NCBI RefSeq assembly: GCF_030271255.1
Contig: NZ_JASJOM010000003.1
Coordinates: forward strand, 1-64,000
Length of the DNA: 64,000 bases
Reading direction: 5' to 3'
DNA from: Peribacillus folii
GTDB lineage: Bacteria; Bacillota; Bacilli; Bacillales; DSM-1321
Of the stretch, positions 51,598 to 60,532 are shown piece after piece (position 1 is the first letter of the stretch; the number at the start of each line of letters is the position of its first letter). Made by a program: the position numbers and the translations under genes. Under the pieces are notes generated by a model. That model was not told where the DNA came from and did no database searches. It saw nothing but the letters and a program-made list of their open reading frames with translations.

Positions 51598-52920
51598 ATG
51601 AAGAAATATACTGGAAGGATCATGGTTCCCGTTCTGCTCTTCTTTTTAATTTCGCCGATGATAGGATGGATCGTCCTGAAAGAAGATGAAGTCTCTGCGT
51701 TAATGGGAATTTATTTATCCGTCTTTTTAGCCTTGGCCTGGTGTTTAGGTGCAATTTATGATGATAGAAGGAGGACAATTGCTCTATTGCAGGATAGCGA
51801 AGGACGTTATCGTATTTTCTCCAAGTACTCCAAGGAATTGATCAATAGCTTCAATGAGGTCATTTTCCAAACGGACCATAAAGGAAAATGGTTGTATTTA
51901 AATCCGGCTTGGAAGTCGATGAGCGGTGCAACCGTTAATGAATCACTTGGCCTGCATTTTTCGAAACATATGGATAATGCTTCGTATCAAGACGTATTAA
52001 AAGCCTTTGCGGAATCCTTTCAGCAAGGAAATAAATATTTTCGTGTTGACATTAAGTTACGTGACGGGAAAAAAGGAAGCAGCTGGGTCGAAGCATTCGT
52101 TAAGTTGATATATGATGAAGCAGGGAAATTTATTGGAACTGCAGGAATATTATCCGAAATCAATGAACGGAAGCATGCCGAAGAAAAGCTAGTAAGCCTG
52201 AACGAACATTTGGCAATCACGTCAAGCAAGCTATCCACGGCTGCCCAACTTGCCGCGGGCATAGCGCATGAAGTGAGAAACCCGATGACGGCAATATTGG
52301 GGTTCGTCAAATTAATCAGGGATGGAGGGGCAGACAAACAGGAATATTTTGATATCATTTTTTCGGAAATCAATCGGATCGAGCAAGTCTTGAATGAACT
52401 CCTCCTGCTTTCCAAACCGAGCGGAGCACTATTCCTTGAAAAGGATTTGAAAAAAAGCTGCAATCATGTCGTAACACTGCTTGAGACGAACGCCGTCTTG
52501 AACAATATCCAAATTCATAAAAATTATGACGAAGATCCGGTTTTCATGAACTTTGATGAAAACCAAATCAAGCAAGTGTTGATCAATATGATAAAAAACT
52601 CGATAGAGTCGATGCCGAATGGCGGAAATATATTTTTGGCCATATTTGAAAAAAACGGAGAAGTATTTGTGAGCATTGTGGATGAGGGGGAAGGCATCCC
52701 GGAAAATTCCCTTCAGAAAGTGGGAGAACCATTTTATACGACGAAAGCATATGGTACTGGTTTGGGATTATCGGTTTGTTTCAAGATTATCGAAAAGCAT
52801 GGCGGCAAGGTTTTCATAACAAGTGAAATGAAAAAAGGTACGAAAATCGTCTGTGTATTTCCTGCTGTCCAGCCAAAGGAGAAAAGCGGCAGCGAAAAAG
52901 GGAAAAGGAAGAATGGTTAG
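51598..52920 (+). CDS. PAS-domain sensor histidine kinase, orphan
   Basis: A 440-residue kinase resembling the sporulation kinases. Two membrane helices (about 6-25 and 34-55: IMVPVLLFFLISPMIGWIVL, LMGIYLSVFLALAWCLGAI), a PAS domain (about 75-195, VIFQTDHKGKWLYLNPAWKS), the dimerisation/phosphoacceptor helix with His in GIAHEVRNPMTAI (about 224), and the ATPase domain: N-box INMIKNSIESMPNG, G1 VDEGEGIPE, G2 GTGLGLSV. ATG 51598 follows AAAGGAGGTGG; the frame is open to 51565. No response regulator is adjacent, as usual for kinases feeding Spo0F, so a role in sporulation initiation is a reasonable inference. Confidence 0.88.
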   Translation: MKKYTGRIMVPVLLFFLISPMIGWIVLKEDEVSALMGIYLSVFLALAWCLGAIYDDRRRTIALLQDSEGRYRIFSKYSKELINSFNEVIFQTDHKGKWLYLNPAWKSMSGATVNESLGLHFSKHMDNASYQDVLKAFAESFQQGNKYFRVDIKLRDGKKGSSWVEAFVKLIYDEAGKFIGTAGILSEINERKHAEEKLVSLNEHLAITSSKLSTAAQLAAGIAHEVRNPMTAILGFVKLIRDGGADKQEYFDIIFSEINRIEQVLNELLLLSKPSGALFLEKDLKKSCNHVVTLLETNAVLNNIQIHKNYDEDPVFMNFDENQIKQVLINMIKNSIESMPNGGNIFLAIFEKNGEVFVSIVDEGEGIPENSLQKVGEPFYTTKAYGTGLGLSVCFKIIEKHGGKVFITSEMKKGTKIVCVFPAVQPKEKSGSEKGKRKNG

Positions 52921-52947
52921 GCTAAGAAAATAAGCGAATGAAATTGG

Positions 52948-52977
52948 TTGAAAAAATCTGAAAATTATGTATATACT
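52948..52977 (+). promoter_or_regulatory. Promoter of the acyl-CoA catabolism operon
   Basis: TTGAAA (52948-52953) and TATACT (52972-52977) with an 18-base spacer. Transcription would start about seven bases later, just before the operator at 52994. Confidence 0.6.
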
Positions 52978-52993
52978 GTAAAAGTGAGAACAT

Positions 52994-53007
52994 ACTAACC
53001 GGTCAGT
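52994..53007. promoter_or_regulatory. TetR-type operator 1 of the acyl-CoA operon
   Basis: ACTAACCGGTCAGT fits the palindromic consensus ACTRACYRGTYAGT, as does a second site at 57322. It lies between promoter and ribosome binding site, suited to repression by the TetR protein encoded in the operon. Confidence 0.65.
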
Positions 53008-53027
53008 TGGTAGAGGAGGAAATCAAT

Positions 53028-54257
53028 TTGAACTTCGAACATACTCAAAAGGTGAAAGCTCTGGAAACCAAGTTAACTGAATTCATGGAAAAGTACGTCT
53101 ACCCAAATGAAGCTGTATACCAAAAACAGCTCGAAAATCAGAAAAGCCGTTGGAGCGATATACCGCCGATACTATTGGAATTGACGGCAAAAGCAAAGGA
53201 AGAAGGATTGTGGAATTTATTCTTACCTGATAGCAGTTTTGGGGCTGGTTTGACGAATCTGGAATATGCACCGCTTTGCGAGATAATGGGAAGGTCGATG
53301 ATAGGACCCGAAATCTTCAACTGCAATGCACCTGATACAGGCAATATGGAAGTTTTGGTAAGGTACGGTTCCGCTGACCATAAGGAAAGATGGCTGAAGC
53401 CGCTGCTTGCAGGGGAAATCCGCTCATGCTTCTCGATGACGGAGCCTGATGTAGCGTCATCCGATGCAACCAATATCGAGTGCAGGATTGAAAGGTCCGG
53501 TAATGAGTATGTCATAAATGGCCGGAAATGGTGGTCTTCAGGGGCGGGAGATCCGCGCTGCAAGATTGCCATCGTAATGGGAAAGACGGATCCTGAAGCA
53601 TCGAGGTATGAGCAACAGTCCATGATTCTTGTACCGCTTGATACACCAGGTGTCAAAATCGAAAGAATGCTTCCTGTATTCGGCTATGACCACGCTCCGC
53701 ATGGGCATGCCGAGATCAATTTTGAGGATGTGAGGGTTCCGGCAGAGAATATATTATGGGGGGAAGGAAAGGGGTTCGCAATTGCGCAAGGGAGATTAGG
53801 GCCTGGCAGGATCCATCATTGCATGAGGCTGATCGGCGCTGCCGAAAGGGCGCTTGAAGAATTATGTAAGCGCATTCAAGGTCGTGTCGCTTTTGGGAAG
53901 CCGTTATCGGGACAAGGCGTGATCATGGAATGGGTCGCCGATTCGCGAATTGAAATCGAGCAGGCGAGGCTGCTGACGTTAAAAGCTGCCTATATGATGG
54001 ATACGGTCGGGAACAAGGAGGCGAAGTCGGAAATTGCGATGATAAAAGTGGTTGCGCCGAATATGGCATTGAAGGTGCTTGATCGGGCCATTCAAGGATT
54101 TGGCGCTGCAGGAATTTCCGATGATTTCCCTTTTGCGGCACATTGGGCCAATGCCCGGACGCTGAGGCTTGCTGACGGACCGGATGAAGTGCACCGGTCA
54201 CAAGTGGCGAAAATCGAACTACGGAAATATCAACAAAAGCATGAGCTGAAAATATGA
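53028..54257 (+). CDS. Acyl-CoA dehydrogenase, ACAD10/11-like
   Basis: A 409-residue FAD-dependent dehydrogenase. [17 protein letters not shown] (about 140-155) is the first ACAD signature, [21 protein letters not shown] the FAD-facing strand, [20 protein letters not shown] and [12 protein letters not shown] follow, and the end [18 protein letters not shown] is typical of the ACAD10/11 subgroup, which in mammals is fused to, and in bacteria accompanied by, an APH-type kinase. Such a kinase gene is present here (59467). TTG 53028 is the likely start, eight bases after AGAGGAGG; TTG 53007 lies upstream of that site. Overlaps the next gene by four bases. Confidence 0.88.
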   Translation: MNFEHTQKVKALETKLTEFMEKYVYPNEAVYQKQLENQKSRWSDIPPILLELTAKAKEEGLWNLFLPDSSFGAGLTNLEYAPLCEIMGRSMIGPEIFNCNAPDTGNMEVLVRYGSADHKERWLKPLLAGEIRSCFSMTEPDVASSDATNIECRIERSGNEYVINGRKWWSSGAGDPRCKIAIVMGKTDPEASRYEQQSMILVPLDTPGVKIERMLPVFGYDHAPHGHAEINFEDVRVPAENILWGEGKGFAIAQGRLGPGRIHHCMRLIGAAERALEELCKRIQGRVAFGKPLSGQGVIMEWVADSRIEIEQARLLTLKAAYMMDTVGNKEAKSEIAMIKVVAPNMALKVLDRAIQGFGAAGISDDFPFAAHWANARTLRLADGPDEVHRSQVAKIELRKYQQKHELKI

Positions 54258-55027
54258 ACGTTAAGGACCTATTCGATCTGACTGGAAAAACGGCCATCAT
54301 AACTGGCGGCGGCAGGGGACTGGGTGAACAAATAGCGACCGGTTTTGCAGAAGCGGGAGCCAATGTCGTCCTTTGTTCGAGAAAGAAGGAGGCATGCGAT
54401 GAAGTCGCTTCAAAAATCGAACGGCTTGGAGTCAGGGCGCTTTCCTTCAAGTGCGATATCACCAACCCTTCAGATGTACAGGAAGTGGTTAATGAAACGT
54501 TCCGTACATTCGGCTCCATCGATATTCTCGTCAACAATAGCGGCGCATCCTGGGGGGCGCCAGCAATCGACATGCCGCTTGAAGCCTGGCATAAGGTGAT
54601 GAATGTCAATGTAACAGGAACCTTCATCATGAGCCAGACTGCAGCCAGGGTCATGATCGGCCAGGGATATGGAAAAATTATTAACATCGCCTCTGTTGCC
54701 GGATTAGGGGGGACGGACCCCAGGGTGCTCGATACGGTCGGATACAATACGAGCAAAGGGGCGGTGATTACGTTAACGAAGGACTTAGCCGTTAAATGGG
54801 GTCAGCACAATATTCATGTGAATGCGATCGCACCTGGCTTCTTTCCGACGAAAATGACGAAAGAGGTACTGGAGCAAGGACAAAATCCAATCTTGGATTC
54901 CACCCCGCTTAAAAGGTTAGGCAGTGAGGATGATTTAAAAGGTGCAGCCGTTTTCCTTGCATCAAAGGCATCTGATTATGTGACAGGAAACATCCTGATA
55001 GTCGACGGTGGTTCACACGCAAAATAA
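54254..55027 (+). CDS. SDR family oxidoreductase
   Basis: A 257-residue classical short-chain dehydrogenase: [15 protein letters not shown] cofactor loop (residues 18-32), NNSGASWG, Ser in [12 protein letters not shown], the YNTSKGA Tyr-Lys pair, and [12 protein letters not shown]. An extra loop ([12 protein letters not shown]) lies between the Ser and Tyr. SDRs of this kind oxidise or reduce hydroxy/keto-acyl intermediates. It overlaps the dehydrogenase stop (ATGA), as expected for tight coupling; in Pseudomonas lva operons an SDR (LvaD) stands in the same company. Confidence 0.88.
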   Translation: MNVKDLFDLTGKTAIITGGGRGLGEQIATGFAEAGANVVLCSRKKEACDEVASKIERLGVRALSFKCDITNPSDVQEVVNETFRTFGSIDILVNNSGASWGAPAIDMPLEAWHKVMNVNVTGTFIMSQTAARVMIGQGYGKIINIASVAGLGGTDPRVLDTVGYNTSKGAVITLTKDLAVKWGQHNIHVNAIAPGFFPTKMTKEVLEQGQNPILDSTPLKRLGSEDDLKGAAVFLASKASDYVTGNILIVDGGSHAK

Positions 55028-55059
55028 GGACAAGTAAATACATGGCTGGAGGGAATGGA

Positions 55060-56673
55060 ATGATGAATGAAAAAAAATGGCTCTCGATGTATCCCGAATC
55101 AATTTCAAAGGAAATAATGGTGCCTGATTTCCCGATGCATAAAATTCTTCAGAATGCGTGTCAATCCTATCCAGACAATACAGCCATCACCTTTTATAAT
55201 CAAAAAATCACCTATCAGGAGCTTTTTCTGGCATCGCAGGCTTTTGCTTCCTCGCTTCAGAAAAAAGGGGTCAAAAAGGGCGATCGTGCCGCAATCATGC
55301 TGCCCAACTGCCCGCAATATGTCATTGCATATTATGGGTGCTTGACAGCTGGTGCGATCATCACCCAAATCAATCCTATGCTGGTTGAAAGGGAATTGCA
55401 GCATATCTTGCAGGACTCGGGAGCCGAAACAATCGTTGTGTTGGATGGATTATATCCGAAAGTGAAGACTGTGCAGCGGCATACGAGTCTGAAAAATATC
55501 ATAGCGGTGAGCTTGCAGCCATCGCAGGCCGCTTTCTCACCTGATACTTCATTTGATGCATTCATGGAGACTGGAGACGGCAGCATCGAGCCTGTATTGA
55601 TCGATCCTGAACATGATATCGCCGTCCTTCAATACACAGGAGGGACGACGGGACGTTCAAAAGGGGCCATGCTGACCCATCGTAATATTTTGGCCAATGT
55701 CGTGCAGTGCTATGAGTTCTTTAAGCATGAATTAAAGGTTGGTTCACAAAGAACGCTGTCAATCATCCCGCTATTCCATGTTTTTGGAATGACATCCGCC
55801 ATGAATTTATCCATTTATATAGCTGGTGATTCAATCATGCTGCCTCGGTTCGAAATCGATGAGGTGCTTGAAACGATAAAACGTGAACAGCCGACGACTT
55901 TTCCGGGTGTGCCGACCATGTATGTGGCACTGACGAATCACCCTAAAGCCGAAGAATACGGTATGGGTTCCATCAGCCTGTGCAATAGCGGAAGTGCGCC
56001 TATGCCTGTCGAGCTACTACGGGAGTTCGAGCGAAAATCAGGTGCGATGATCTTGGAAGGATATGGGCTTACGGAAGCTTCGCCAACCACGCATTGCAAC
56101 CCGGCATTTGCCCAAAGAAAACCTGGAAGTGTCGGGATCGGTGTACCTTCGACCGAATATAAAGTCATGGACCTGGGTGATGGGACGAAAGAGGTGGCAC
56201 CAGGAGAAATGGGTGAACTCGTCGTCAAAGGTCCACAAGTGATGAAAGGCTACTGGAACATGCCGGAGGAAACGGCAGTCACCCTTAGGGATGGCTGGCT
56301 ATATACCGGTGATATCGCCAAAGTTGATGAAGAGGGATACCTGTATATCGTGGATAGGAAAAAGGACTTGATTATCGCAAGCGGCTATAACATTTATCCG
56401 CGTGATGTGGAGGAAGTGCTCTATGAACATCCGGCGGTCCGGGAAGCGGTAGTCATTGGAGTTCCGGATGCCTACAGAGGAGAGTCGGTCAAGGCGGTGC
56501 TCGTGCTGAAGGATGGAAAAATGGCGAGTGACCGGGAAATCATCGATTACTGCCGTGCAAACCTGGCTGCCTATAAGGTTCCGCATTACGTCGAATTTCG
56601 TGAGGAATTGCCGAAAACGAATGTCGGAAAGATTTTGAGGCGGGCCTTAAGGGAAGAACTTTCCAATAAATAA
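55060..56673 (+). CDS. Acyl-CoA ligase (AMP-forming)
   Basis: Activates a carboxylic acid to its CoA ester using ATP, about 537 residues. The A3 motif YTGGTTGRSKGAMLTH, A5 EGYGLTEASPTTHCNP, A7 GWLYTGDIAKVDEEGYLYIVDR (split at the hinge), A8 GYNIYPRDVEEVLYEHPAV and A10 lysine in PKTNVGKILRR are all present. It resembles long-chain FadD-type ligases. ATG 55060 lies six bases behind GGAGGG. It supplies the CoA substrate for the operon. Confidence 0.92.
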   Translation: MMNEKKWLSMYPESISKEIMVPDFPMHKILQNACQSYPDNTAITFYNQKITYQELFLASQAFASSLQKKGVKKGDRAAIMLPNCPQYVIAYYGCLTAGAIITQINPMLVERELQHILQDSGAETIVVLDGLYPKVKTVQRHTSLKNIIAVSLQPSQAAFSPDTSFDAFMETGDGSIEPVLIDPEHDIAVLQYTGGTTGRSKGAMLTHRNILANVVQCYEFFKHELKVGSQRTLSIIPLFHVFGMTSAMNLSIYIAGDSIMLPRFEIDEVLETIKREQPTTFPGVPTMYVALTNHPKAEEYGMGSISLCNSGSAPMPVELLREFERKSGAMILEGYGLTEASPTTHCNPAFAQRKPGSVGIGVPSTEYKVMDLGDGTKEVAPGEMGELVVKGPQVMKGYWNMPEETAVTLRDGWLYTGDIAKVDEEGYLYIVDRKKDLIIASGYNIYPRDVEEVLYEHPAVREAVVIGVPDAYRGESVKAVLVLKDGKMASDREIIDYCRANLAAYKVPHYVEFREELPKTNVGKILRRALREELSNK

Positions 56674-56743
56674 TAGGATACGAGAGTACGACAGCGTATG
56701 ATATTGATCAACTGAAATTTTAACAGATTGCGAGGGTGCATAC

Positions 56744-57307
56744 ATGAAGGAAAAAATGACAGAACATAGCATACGCTTATTCGAAAAGAAGGGCTTCAGT
56801 GCAACGTCGATTACGGATATCGTCGAATCGATTGGTGTTACGAAAGGTACATTTTATTATTACTTTACGAGCAAAGAGCAATTGCTGATGGATATTCACC
56901 TAGCATATATAGACGAGTTGCTCAATGAGCAGGCAAAAATCATTTCGACTCCGGGGAAAACCTGCAAGGATATCCTTTTCGATATCGTCCTAATGCTATT
57001 AAAGAGTATCAAAACGAAAAAATCGAGCGCAACGGTTTTTTTTCGGGAAATGAAAAATTTAAGTGATGAAAAATTGGCACAAATCCTCCCGAAACGAGAT
57101 GAGTTCCGCAGCAAAATCGAGCAGGTGCTGATTAGTGGCATCGCAAGCGGAGAAATGCGTGGCAATCTCGATGCTTCCATCATCTCCTTTGCCATTTTGG
57201 GGGTGGCCAATTGGAGCTATCACTGGTTCGATCCCGAGGGTGAGAAAAATGAACAGGAAGTGGCCGACATTTTCATGGGGATGATCCTCCATGGAATTGA
57301 AGCATGA
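56744..57307 (+). CDS. TetR family transcriptional regulator
   Basis: A 187-residue repressor. The N-terminal helix-turn-helix reads IRLFEKKGFSATSITDIVES then IGVTKGTFYYYFTSKEQLLMD; the rest is an all-helical ligand domain, likely for an acyl-CoA. It lies within the catabolic operon between two matching palindromes (52994, 57322), which are probably its operators, so it should repress the genes until the acyl-CoA substrate appears. GAGGG precedes the ATG. Confidence 0.92.
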   Translation: MKEKMTEHSIRLFEKKGFSATSITDIVESIGVTKGTFYYYFTSKEQLLMDIHLAYIDELLNEQAKIISTPGKTCKDILFDIVLMLLKSIKTKKSSATVFFREMKNLSDEKLAQILPKRDEFRSKIEQVLISGIASGEMRGNLDASIISFAILGVANWSYHWFDPEGEKNEQEVADIFMGMILHGIEA

Positions 57308-57321
57308 TGTATGTTCGGCAT

Positions 57322-57335
57322 ACTGACTAGTTAGT
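57322..57335. promoter_or_regulatory. TetR-type operator 2
   Basis: ACTGACTAGTTAGT fits the same ACTRACYRGTYAGT consensus as the site at 52994 and has the same preceding CAT. It stands just before the ribosome binding site of the hydroxyacyl-CoA dehydrogenase gene, so the second half of the operon may have its own regulated promoter. Confidence 0.6.
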
Positions 57336-57353
57336 AGAAGGGAGATTGAAGAC

Positions 57354-58238
57354 ATGACAAATGAGCAAATTCAATCGATAACCGTGATCGGGGCAGGCCA
57401 GATGGGGCACCAAATCGCGATGCTTGCCGCATTGGCAGGGTATGAGACGATCCTACAGGATATTCAGGAACGAGCATTGAATGAGGCCAAGGTAAAATTG
57501 GAAGCGATCATGACCAAATGGGTCCAAAAAGGTAAATTGTCTGAAGACCGGAAATTGGCGGCTTTTAGCCGGCTTCAATACACTACTGACTTGGAAAAGG
57601 CGGCTAAAGAAGCTGATTTGATCATTGAAGCGATTGTGGAAAAGCTTGATGTGAAGCAGAACCTTTTCGCTAATTTGGATAAGCTGGCACCAGCTGAAAC
57701 CATCTTTGCCACCAATAGTTCCACGATTGTCAATAGCTTGCTCTCAAGCGTGACAAAACGTCCGGACAAGTTCATAAATATGCATTTCTTTTTCCCCCCT
57801 CTGGTAATGGACTGTGTGGAAGTGGTCATGAGTGATCAAACATCTGAAGAAACAGCGAAACAAGCGATGCTCGTCACACAGAAAATGAATAGGACCGGCG
57901 TTTTATTAAGGAAAGAAATATCGGGATTCGTAGCCAATCGGATTTTGGGTGCGCTTCAGCGTGAGGCCCTTCATTTGTATGAAGAAGGAATAGCCGATTA
58001 TAAGGATATCGATTTAATTTGCCGAAAAGCGCTTAGCCATCCCATCGGTCCGTTTGAATTGATGGATTTATCGGGAATTGATGTGGGCTATTTCGTCATG
58101 CAGCAGCGATACAATGAAACTGGAAACCCTGAGGACAAGCCAAACGCCTGTATCGAAGAGAAGGTAAAGCAGGGACATTTGGGAAGAAAATCGGGTAAGG
58201 GCTGGTATGAATATCCAAATCAAGGGGTGAAGAATTGA
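57354..58238 (+). CDS. 3-Hydroxyacyl-CoA dehydrogenase
   Basis: Oxidises 3-hydroxyacyl-CoA to 3-ketoacyl-CoA with NAD+. The 294-residue stand-alone enzyme has the NAD loop VIGAGQMGHQIA (residues 11-22), the catalytic His/Glu region in INMHFFFPPLVMDCVEVV and EISGFVANRILGALQREAL, and the C-terminal NPIGPFELMDL-type motif (SHPIGPFELMDLSGIDVG). The stop overlaps the next start by one base (TGATG). Confidence 0.92.
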   Translation: MTNEQIQSITVIGAGQMGHQIAMLAALAGYETILQDIQERALNEAKVKLEAIMTKWVQKGKLSEDRKLAAFSRLQYTTDLEKAAKEADLIIEAIVEKLDVKQNLFANLDKLAPAETIFATNSSTIVNSLLSSVTKRPDKFINMHFFFPPLVMDCVEVVMSDQTSEETAKQAMLVTQKMNRTGVLLRKEISGFVANRILGALQREALHLYEEGIADYKDIDLICRKALSHPIGPFELMDLSGIDVGYFVMQQRYNETGNPEDKPNACIEEKVKQGHLGRKSGKGWYEYPNQGVKN

Positions 58239-59017
58239 TGACAAGGTTCATTAAAGTGGAAAAGGGTAACAAACTTGCAATCATCACCATTGATAATCCG
58301 CCGTTAAACGTCATTAGCAAGCACGTATTCGAAGAATTGGGAGAAACCTTCACGGAACTTTCCCACGACAATGAAACGGTAGCAGTGCTTGTAACGGGCG
58401 CTGGGGATATGGCGTTTGCAGCCGGTGCCGATATAAAGGAATTCCCCAGCCTGATGGGAAATCCAAATATGAAAGAGACGGTCAAGGAAGGGCATGCTGT
58501 ATTGACAATGATCGACCAGTTCCCTAAACCGACGATAGCTGTATTGAACGGCCTTACTTTAGGAGGAGGATGTGAACTCGCTTTGGCCTGTGACTTGCGT
58601 GTTGCCGAGGCTCAAGCTCAGATCGGCCTTCCAGAGGTAAAATTAGGCCTATTTCCTGGAGGCGGCGGGACACAACGCCTGTCCAGACTTGTTGGACAGG
58701 CAAAAGCGAAGGAAATGATATTTACCGGTGATCCGCTTAATGCCACAGAAGCGGAAAAGATTGGGCTCGTCAATAAAGTCGTCGAACAGGGCAGCGGTTT
58801 GGCCGAGGCGAAAATGCTAGCCTCAAGGATGACCAGGCACTCCCTGCAGGCACTTTCGAGAATCAAAAAGGCGATCGATGATGGCAGTGAGGTGACGCTT
58901 GAAGAAGGGCTGGAGCTAGAAACAAATCTATTCGTGGAAATCTTTCAAACTGAAGATGTCAAAGAGGGGGTTTCCGCTTTCTTGGATAAGCGTAAACCGT
59001 CCTTCGTACACCGTTAA
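58238..59017 (+). CDS. Enoyl-CoA hydratase
   Basis: Hydrates trans-2-enoyl-CoA to 3-hydroxyacyl-CoA. The 259-residue crotonase-fold protein has the oxyanion-hole loop AFAAGADIKEF (about 60-70) and LTLGGGCELALACDLR, followed by the catalytic Glu in GLPEVKLGLFPGGGGTQRL. It starts at ATG 58238, overlapping the hydroxyacyl-CoA dehydrogenase stop. A normal, active-looking enzyme, unlike the second crotonase at 62114. Confidence 0.92.
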   Translation: MTRFIKVEKGNKLAIITIDNPPLNVISKHVFEELGETFTELSHDNETVAVLVTGAGDMAFAAGADIKEFPSLMGNPNMKETVKEGHAVLTMIDQFPKPTIAVLNGLTLGGGCELALACDLRVAEAQAQIGLPEVKLGLFPGGGGTQRLSRLVGQAKAKEMIFTGDPLNATEAEKIGLVNKVVEQGSGLAEAKMLASRMTRHSLQALSRIKKAIDDGSEVTLEEGLELETNLFVEIFQTEDVKEGVSAFLDKRKPSFVHR

Positions 59018-59032
59018 TCAAGGAGGGATCTT

Positions 59033-59434
59033 ATGCATGAATTCGAAGTAAACGTCCGTTTTTCCGAAACGGATGCCTTTGGTCCGATCAATAACACCAG
59101 TTACTTCATCTATCTGGAAGAAGCGCGAATGAAGTTCTTTGAAGCTCTCGGTCTGGCGACCGATGATCAGCCATGGAGTTTTTTATTAGCCTCAACAAAC
59201 TGTAATTTTATTGGTCAAGGATACTTCAATCAACTGTTGACCATTAAGACTTTTTTGACAAAGGTGGGGACAAAAAGCTGTGATATCAGGCACGAAGTCC
59301 TTTGTTCACAAACGGGTGAGATGATTGCGGAAGGGCATGCGGTTTTGGTCTGTTATAATTTTGCCACTCAAAAAAGTGAACCGATACCAGAAAATATGAA
59401 AGAAAAGCTCATTTCTGAGATTGTACTTCATTAG
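59033..59434 (+). CDS. Hotdog-fold thioesterase (YbgC/4-hydroxybenzoyl-CoA type)
   Basis: A 133-residue acyl-CoA thioesterase. VRFSETDAFGPINNTSYFIYLEEARMKF (split) carries the catalytic Asp in ETDAFGPINN; later FLTKVGTKSCDIRHEV and AEGHAVLVCYN are the usual strands. It would release CoA from dead-end or product esters within the operon. Good AAGGAGGGAT site before the ATG. Confidence 0.88.
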   Translation: MHEFEVNVRFSETDAFGPINNTSYFIYLEEARMKFFEALGLATDDQPWSFLLASTNCNFIGQGYFNQLLTIKTFLTKVGTKSCDIRHEVLCSQTGEMIAEGHAVLVCYNFATQKSEPIPENMKEKLISEIVLH

Positions 59435-59466
59435 CTTGAAAATAATTCGAAAGGATTGAAGCATAT

Positions 59467-60528
59467 ATGGTGGACGATACGATACCGGTTCGGCCTGGCG
59501 AGGAGCTGGATAGTAGCGTTTTAGAAAATTTCATCAGGAAAAATGTCAAGGGTCTTCCTGATGAGCCGTTGAATCTGAAACAATTTTCGACCGGTTATTC
59601 CAACTTGACCTATCAGCTGAAAATCGGGGAATGGGAAGCTGTACTGAGAAGACCGCCGCTTGGACCTGTTGCTCCCAAGGCACACGACATGAAGCGTGAA
59701 CATCATATCCTATCATCCATCCATCCCTATTTCCAAGCGGCACCTGAGCCTATCTTGTTCTCGGATGATGAATCGATTGTAGGGGCCCCGTTTTTCCTGA
59801 TGGAAAGGAAGCATGGATTGGTCATGGATGGTGCATTCCCGGAAGGATTGATTCCGACTGAGGGGCACTGCCGCAATCTTTCGCATGTCATGGTCAATCG
59901 GCTCGCCGATCTTCATTCAATTCCATTTGCGAAGACGGGATTAGTGGAAATCTCGAGACCAGATGGATTCATGGAAAGGCAAGTGCACGGGTGGATTTCC
60001 CGATATGAGAGAGCAAAGACGAATGAAATCAAAGAATTGAAGCCGCTGATTTCTTATTTAAAGAAAACTATCCCAAAATTCAGCCAAACTTCGATCATCC
60101 ATTATGACTACAAGATCAACAATGCAATGTTCAATCAAGACCTTACGGAAATGGTGGGGTTATTCGATTGGGAGATGGCGACCATTGGCGATCCGCTAGC
60201 CGACCTGGGGGTGGCATTAAGCTACTGGACGGAAAGAAATGACCCCGAGTTGATCAAAATTGGCCTGGGGCATGCTTCGCTTACGACCATCAAAGGTTTT
60301 TTTACAAGAGAGGAATTTATCCAGGAGTATGCAACCAGAAGCGGCAGGGATGTAGCGAACATCGATTTTTATGTAACATTCGGTTACTTTAAATTGGCCG
60401 TCATCCTTCAGCAAATCTATTCGAGATATAAAAAGGGACAGACCAATGATCCGCGTTTCTCGCAACTTGGACAAACGGTAAAAAGCTTAGTTACCCATGC
60501 AGCGAATGTTGCAGCGAAGGAAGTATAA
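59467..60528 (+). CDS. APH-type phosphotransferase, ACAD10/11-kinase or LvaA-like
   Basis: A 353-residue kinase-like protein of the aminoglycoside phosphotransferase family. FSTGYSNLTYQLKIGEWEAVLRR (split) is the nucleotide-binding lobe with the Lys replaced by Arg as in ACAD-linked kinases; the catalytic loop is SIIHYDYKINNAMF (Asp about residue 216) and the Mg-binding Asp lies in LFDWEMATIGDPLADLGV. In ACAD10/11 and Pseudomonas LvaA this family phosphorylates the hydroxyl of 4-hydroxyacyl-CoA. An ACAD10/11-like dehydrogenase heads this same operon, so that role is a sound inference, though not proven. Confidence 0.85.
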   Translation: MVDDTIPVRPGEELDSSVLENFIRKNVKGLPDEPLNLKQFSTGYSNLTYQLKIGEWEAVLRRPPLGPVAPKAHDMKREHHILSSIHPYFQAAPEPILFSDDESIVGAPFFLMERKHGLVMDGAFPEGLIPTEGHCRNLSHVMVNRLADLHSIPFAKTGLVEISRPDGFMERQVHGWISRYERAKTNEIKELKPLISYLKKTIPKFSQTSIIHYDYKINNAMFNQDLTEMVGLFDWEMATIGDPLADLGVALSYWTERNDPELIKIGLGHASLTTIKGFFTREEFIQEYATRSGRDVANIDFYVTFGYFKLAVILQQIYSRYKKGQTNDPRFSQLGQTVKSLVTHAANVAAKEV

Positions 60529-60532
60529 AGGC

